Below, piece after piece: positions 50,306-56,058 of a stretch of 56,058 nt of DNA. This DNA is from Candidatus Phocaeicola excrementigallinarum (GTDB lineage: Bacteria; Bacteroidota; Bacteroidia; Bacteroidales; Bacteroidaceae): positions 1 through 56,058 of the forward strand of contig DWVR01000009.1 of assembly GCA_019120125.1 (NCBI GenBank), given 5' to 3'. The notes below the pieces were generated by a model. The model searched no databases, was not told the origin of the DNA, and saw only the letters and a program-made list of their open reading frames with translations. Both the position numbers and the translations under genes were made by a program. Position 1 is the first letter of the stretch. Each line of letters begins with the position of its first letter.

Positions 50306-50361
50306 ATGACAAGAAACAGGGGCAAGCTCTATTTCATTGCCTTTCTTTAAAACGACAGATT

Positions 50362-50592
50362 ATGGGAGCGAAGGATTATGATTCATTGGTAGAGGTTTTC
50401 AGAGGGGATCTCTGGGAAGCCGAGTTGGTGAAAGGTCTGCTGGCCTCGGCCGGTGTGGACGCTATCGTGAAAGATGAGACCGCGTCAGTGGTCGCCTCTC
50501 CTTATTCCGGAACAGCCGGCAATGTGCTGGTGATGGTGAACAAGGAAGAAGAGGTCTATGCCAAGAAAGTTGTCGCGGAAAGGAAGCCATGA
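50362..50592 (+). CDS. DUF2007-type small protein
   Basis: The start after the promoter box gives 76 residues. The beta-alpha-beta pattern LVEVFRGDLWEAELVKGLLA, then GVDAIVKDE, then NVLVMVNKEEEVYAKKVV matches DUF2007, a GlnB-like ferredoxin fold of unknown function thought to be a signalling or binding module. No membrane segment is seen. Its TGA overlaps the ATG of the following secreted protein gene (50589-50592), so the two are co-expressed. Confidence 0.8.
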   Translation: MGAKDYDSLVEVFRGDLWEAELVKGLLASAGVDAIVKDETASVVASPYSGTAGNVLVMVNKEEEVYAKKVVAERKP

Positions 50593-51062
50593 GCAGACTG
50601 TCAATAGCCGCCGTATGGGCTGCGATGTGCCTCGGGACCGTTTCCGGACAGGCTCAGGAGTTGCGGACCACGGAATGGAGCGCCTATGGTGTCTCTTTCA
50701 AGGCACCTTCCGACATCGTGGTCGAGGACGACTCGGCAGAAGGGTACGTGGCAAGCAGTCCCGTATACTATATCACGGTTGAACTGCTGGAAGGCGGAGA
50801 CTGGAAAAAAGAAGAGCTGCCCGGTGAACTGAAGGCCGTGGCGACGGACGATGAGGTGACCGGACAGAGCGAAGTGAAGTCCTTTGAATCGCCTCAGTTT
50901 TATGGCGTAAGTCTGGACGGCGGTTGCGATACGGACCTGTGTGTCTACAGCTACCTTCTGGCAAAGGACGGCAGCTGTGGGTTTTATGTGTCCGTAGTGT
51001 ACAAGGATGCCGGAGACACGGTACCCGAGACCATCTTGCGGAGCTTCAGGCTGGAAGATTGA
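50589..51062 (+). CDS. Small secreted protein of unknown function
   Basis: The protein has 157 residues with a signal peptide (IAAVWAAMCLGTVSGQAQ). The mature part is acidic and beta-rich (WSAYGVSFKAPSDIVVEDDS, VYYITVELLEGGDWKK). Three cysteines lie in GGCDTDLCVYSY and SCGFYV. The layout resembles small periplasmic proteins of the PsbP/Mog1-like fold that begin with a Y-G-V-S-F-x-A-P strand, but the similarity is by eye only. It is translationally coupled to the DUF2007 gene. Confidence 0.6.
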   Translation: MSRLSIAAVWAAMCLGTVSGQAQELRTTEWSAYGVSFKAPSDIVVEDDSAEGYVASSPVYYITVELLEGGDWKKEELPGELKAVATDDEVTGQSEVKSFESPQFYGVSLDGGCDTDLCVYSYLLAKDGSCGFYVSVVYKDAGDTVPETILRSFRLED

Positions 51063-51139
51063 GAAATTAATAAAATACGCTAAAAAATAGAGTGTGTTTA
51101 AAGTGTATTTCGTATTTTAGTTTGCTAATTGACTAAAAT

Positions 51140-52108
51140 ATGAAAAAGATTCATTGCTTTCATCTGGGTATCAGCTTCTTGCTCTTCTTGTCCGTCATCT
51201 TCCTCTTCTCCGGCTTTAAGGAAATCGGCGAAAAGGAGTCTCCGGAACAGGAAACGGTGCAATACAGTTGTGTGGAAGTGCCCGACACCATGATGTTCTG
51301 CGGCCTGCCGATTGATTTGACGCGCTATGACCGCCGGGAGCGCATGGACCGTGAGCTGATGGCGTTCGCTTACATGCACAGCACCTCCCTGCAGATCATC
51401 AAGCGCGCCAACCGTTATTTCCCGATTGTGGCCCCGATTCTCAAGGAATACGGCGTGCCTGAGGATTTCATTTACCTGATGGTCATTGAAAGCAACGTCA
51501 ACCCGTTGGCACGCTCTTATGCCGGGGCCGCGGGACTGTGGCAGTTCATGCCGGCCACTGCCAAGGATTTCGGTCTGGAAGTCAACAGCCATGTGGACGA
51601 GCGGTATGACGTGGAGAAGTCCACACGGGCGGCCTGCAAATACCTGAAGCAGGCGTACGCGCGTTTCGGCAACTGGGAGACGGTGGCAGCCTCCTACAAT
51701 GCCGGACAGGGCCGCATCGCCCGGCAGCAGGACCGCCAGTATGAAGAGAATGCGCTCGACCTTTATCTGGTGGAAGAGACGGCAAGGTATGTCTACCGTA
51801 TTCTGGCCGCGAAAATCATGCTTTCCGACCCGGAGAAGTTCGGCTTCCGTCTCCGCGCGTCCGACCTGTATCCTCCGGTCCCTTATCATACGGTGAAGGT
51901 GACGGAGTCCATCAGCGACCTGCCCCGTTTCGCCAAGAGTCAGGGCACCAGCTTCAGCTTGCTCCGCAGCATGAATCCATGGCTGAGGGACTTCTCATTA
52001 CCTAACCACGGGAAGAAGGAATATGTGATCCGCATTCCCGACAAGGTGGAGATGCACTATAATCCTCGTGTCATCATACCTTATGACCGGAATTGGGTGG
52101 TGGAATGA
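51140..52108 (+). CDS. MltD-like lytic transglycosylase
   Basis: The protein has 322 residues. An N-terminal membrane or signal segment (ISFLLFLSVIFLFSG) is followed by an SLT domain (about 90-230). The catalytic glutamate is Glu117 in LMVIESNVNPLARS, and the GAAGLWQFMPATAKDFGL and AASYNAGQGRI blocks are present. The last 70 residues (YHTVKVTESISDLPRFAKSQ...YVIRIP) look like a LysM-type peptidoglycan-binding module. It should cleave glycan strands of peptidoglycan to anhydromuropeptides in the periplasm. It lies 64 bp upstream of the beta-galactosidase in the same direction. Confidence 0.92.
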   Translation: MKKIHCFHLGISFLLFLSVIFLFSGFKEIGEKESPEQETVQYSCVEVPDTMMFCGLPIDLTRYDRRERMDRELMAFAYMHSTSLQIIKRANRYFPIVAPILKEYGVPEDFIYLMVIESNVNPLARSYAGAAGLWQFMPATAKDFGLEVNSHVDERYDVEKSTRAACKYLKQAYARFGNWETVAASYNAGQGRIARQQDRQYEENALDLYLVEETARYVYRILAAKIMLSDPEKFGFRLRASDLYPPVPYHTVKVTESISDLPRFAKSQGTSFSLLRSMNPWLRDFSLPNHGKKEYVIRIPDKVEMHYNPRVIIPYDRNWVVE

Positions 52109-52169
52109 CAGAGCCGTCTCCGTCCGGTTTCCAGGACAGATTCATTTTCATAAAAACTTAATTCAATAA

Positions 52170-55289
<3,120 letters not shown>

Positions 55290-55328
55290 CATGCATGGCG
55301 GCATGACGCCGTCGGATGACAAGACACG

Positions 55329-55380
55329 AAAGCACAGGGATTCTTATCTTATTGATTTAAGATTCTCCCTGTGCTTTTGT
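55329..55380 (+). terminator. Hairpin terminator after the beta-galactosidase
   Basis: AAAGCACAGGGA (55329-55340) pairs with TCCCTGTGCTTT (55366-55377), with an inner TCTTA/TAAGA, and is followed by T-rich sequence. Confidence 0.8.
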
Positions 55381-55678
55381 TGCCTCCGGCCGATAAACCG
55401 TACGAGATTCATACACGCGGATTATACGGTTCAGCATTTCGGTCCATACAGGCCACAGACCGGACTATAGAATCTCTCGAGAGTTTTTCTGAAAGATCCG
55501 GCAAGAACCACAGAATCCACGGATTTCCACATCCAGACACGAATCTTGTTTTTGGCAGAAAGACCAGTCCATCCCCATTCAAACCATAAAATCCCCGGAT
55601 TTTGTAAAATATCTGACATTTTTTTGCAGGGAAGCCACATTTTTTCCTTGAAATTATTTGTAGATAAAAAAAAAGCAC
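55381..55678. other. A+T-rich intergenic stretch before tRNA-Phe
   Basis: About 300 bp without a gene. Open frames here on both strands lack protein-like features. I see nothing further to name. Confidence 0.6.
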
Positions 55679-55686
55679 TACCTTTG
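55679..55686 (+). promoter_or_regulatory. TACCTTTG promoter box of tRNA-Phe
   Basis: TACCTTTG fits TAnnTTTG, 30 nt before the first tRNA base. Confidence 0.6.
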
Positions 55687-55716
55687 CACCCACAATCGAG
55701 AAAGATAGCGCATAAA

Positions 55717-55789
55717 GGTGCCATAGCTCAGTTGGTAGAGCAAAGGACTGAAAATCCTTGTGTCCCCGGTTCGATTCCTGGTGGCACCA
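55717..55789 (+). tRNA. tRNA-Phe (GAA)
   Basis: This 73-nt cloverleaf has acceptor arms GGTGCCA/TGGCACC, a D-arm with AGCTCAGTTGGTAGAGC, anticodon loop CTGAAAA (anticodon GAA), and a T-arm with GGTTCGATTCC. The CCA end is not encoded. Confidence 0.97.
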
Positions 55790-55813
55790 CTTTGAAGAAA
55801 AGCAAAAGACAGT

Positions 55814-55848
55814 AAAATCCTGATTTCCAAGCGAAATCGGGATTTTTT
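55814..55848 (+). terminator. Terminator after tRNA-Phe
   Basis: AAAATCCTGATTTC (55814-55827) pairs with GAAATCGGGATTTT (55833-55846) with one G-T wobble, followed by TT. It directly precedes the insertion sequence end. Confidence 0.8.
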
Positions 55849-55885
55849 GTTTTCCCCAAGCACGCAAAAAACGGCAAAATATTAC

Positions 55886-56058
55886 GGCTCAACGGATTTT
55901 CCCAGTTGGCAAGCTTTCTTTTAAGCGTATAGCATAGCCAGCCTGAACAGGAAAAATTTTACATCAGCCACCCCTCTTAACTGGTTTCGAAAAGCTTTTA
56001 TTTTTGCATTGAACGACTCCGCTGAAGCATTGGTCAATCGCTCTTCAAAATAATTTAT
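55886..56058 (-). mobile_element. ISL3-type insertion sequence, right end (truncated by window)
   Basis: The transposase tail at 55921 is followed by 35 bp that start GGCTCAACGGATTTTCCC on the plus strand. ISL3-family ends typically begin GGCTC, so 55886 is the likely element border (inference). The element runs off the right edge, so neither the other inverted repeat nor the target duplication can be checked. Confidence 0.6.
55921..56058 (-). CDS. ISL3-family transposase, C-terminal 45 residues
   Basis: The minus-strand frame is open from the window edge to a TAA at 55921-55923. It reads YFEERLTNASAESFNAKIKA, then FRNQLRGVADVKFFLFRL, then A-M-L-Y-A. This is the conserved C terminus of DDE transposases of the ISL3 (IS204/IS1001/IS1096/IS1165) family, including the N-A-x-x-E-S-F-N-A-K-I-K block that follows the catalytic glutamate region. 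The rest of the gene lies outside the window. Confidence 0.9.
   Translation of the reverse strand: MNYFEERLTNASAESFNAKIKAFRNQLRGVADVKFFLFRLAMLYA

Overview
The window is chromosomal DNA of a gut-type Bacteroidales bacterium (Bacteroides/Phocaeicola/Parabacteroides range; the species cannot be fixed from sequence alone). Evidence: recurrent TAnnTTTG promoter boxes instead of an E. coli -10, mostly weak Shine-Dalgarno sites, BACON-type lipoproteins, an N-succinylornithine-type ArgF', DUF3943, DUF4491 and DUF2582 proteins, and a secreted GH2 beta-galactosidase.

Layout. 1-2.8 kb: accessory left edge with two helix-turn-helix genes of the kind carried by mobile elements, a Fic protein with a palindromic operator, a small lipoprotein and an intergenic palindromic repeat. 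2.8-28 kb: housekeeping DNA. It holds two FKBP isomerases, a cysteine-free sirtuin, rubredoxin, a six-gene minus-strand operon (glutaminyl-cyclase-like lipoprotein, SufE, SppA, LpxK, purine nucleoside phosphorylase, ThiL), a fused C26 amidotransferase/M19 dipeptidase, phosphate butyryltransferase and butyrate kinase, DUF4491 and an Lrp regulator, a Nudix/TPR/outer-membrane-barrel operon, RibD, PrmC-RecX-ComF, PyrE, a SRPBCC protein and ArgH.

28.3-42.2 kb: the most unusual region. After a promoter and a leader of about 575 nt that can fold strongly come ten co-directional, tightly spaced and visibly more A+T-rich genes. They are a zinc-ribbon/FHA protein, a kinase-FHA protein, an FHA-membrane-coiled-coil-trypsin protein, a secreted protein, a membrane PP2C phosphatase, an FHA-membrane protein, a membrane kinase with a very large YD-like repeat ectodomain, a secreted protein, a third kinase with a transmembrane segment and coiled-coil ectodomain, and a secreted BACON protein. 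The set contains writers (three Ser/Thr kinases), an eraser (PP2C), readers (four FHA domains) and envelope outputs. It looks like a self-contained transmembrane phospho-signalling system. No T6SS, phage or integrase gene accompanies it. I do not recognise it as a described system, and its function is unknown.

42.4-56 kb: tRNA-Gly and tRNA-Leu, threonine aldolase, three tandem DUF2582 mini-regulators preceded by a folded RNA element, argF' and proA, a TetR regulator, a DUF3943 outer-membrane protein with a translationally coupled leader ORF, two small proteins, a lytic transglycosylase, a large beta-galactosidase, tRNA-Phe, and the end of an ISL3-type insertion sequence running off the right edge. 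Two separate arrays of four 22-bp palindromic units (11.8 kb and 47.3 kb) precede two minus-strand operons and have no obvious explanation.
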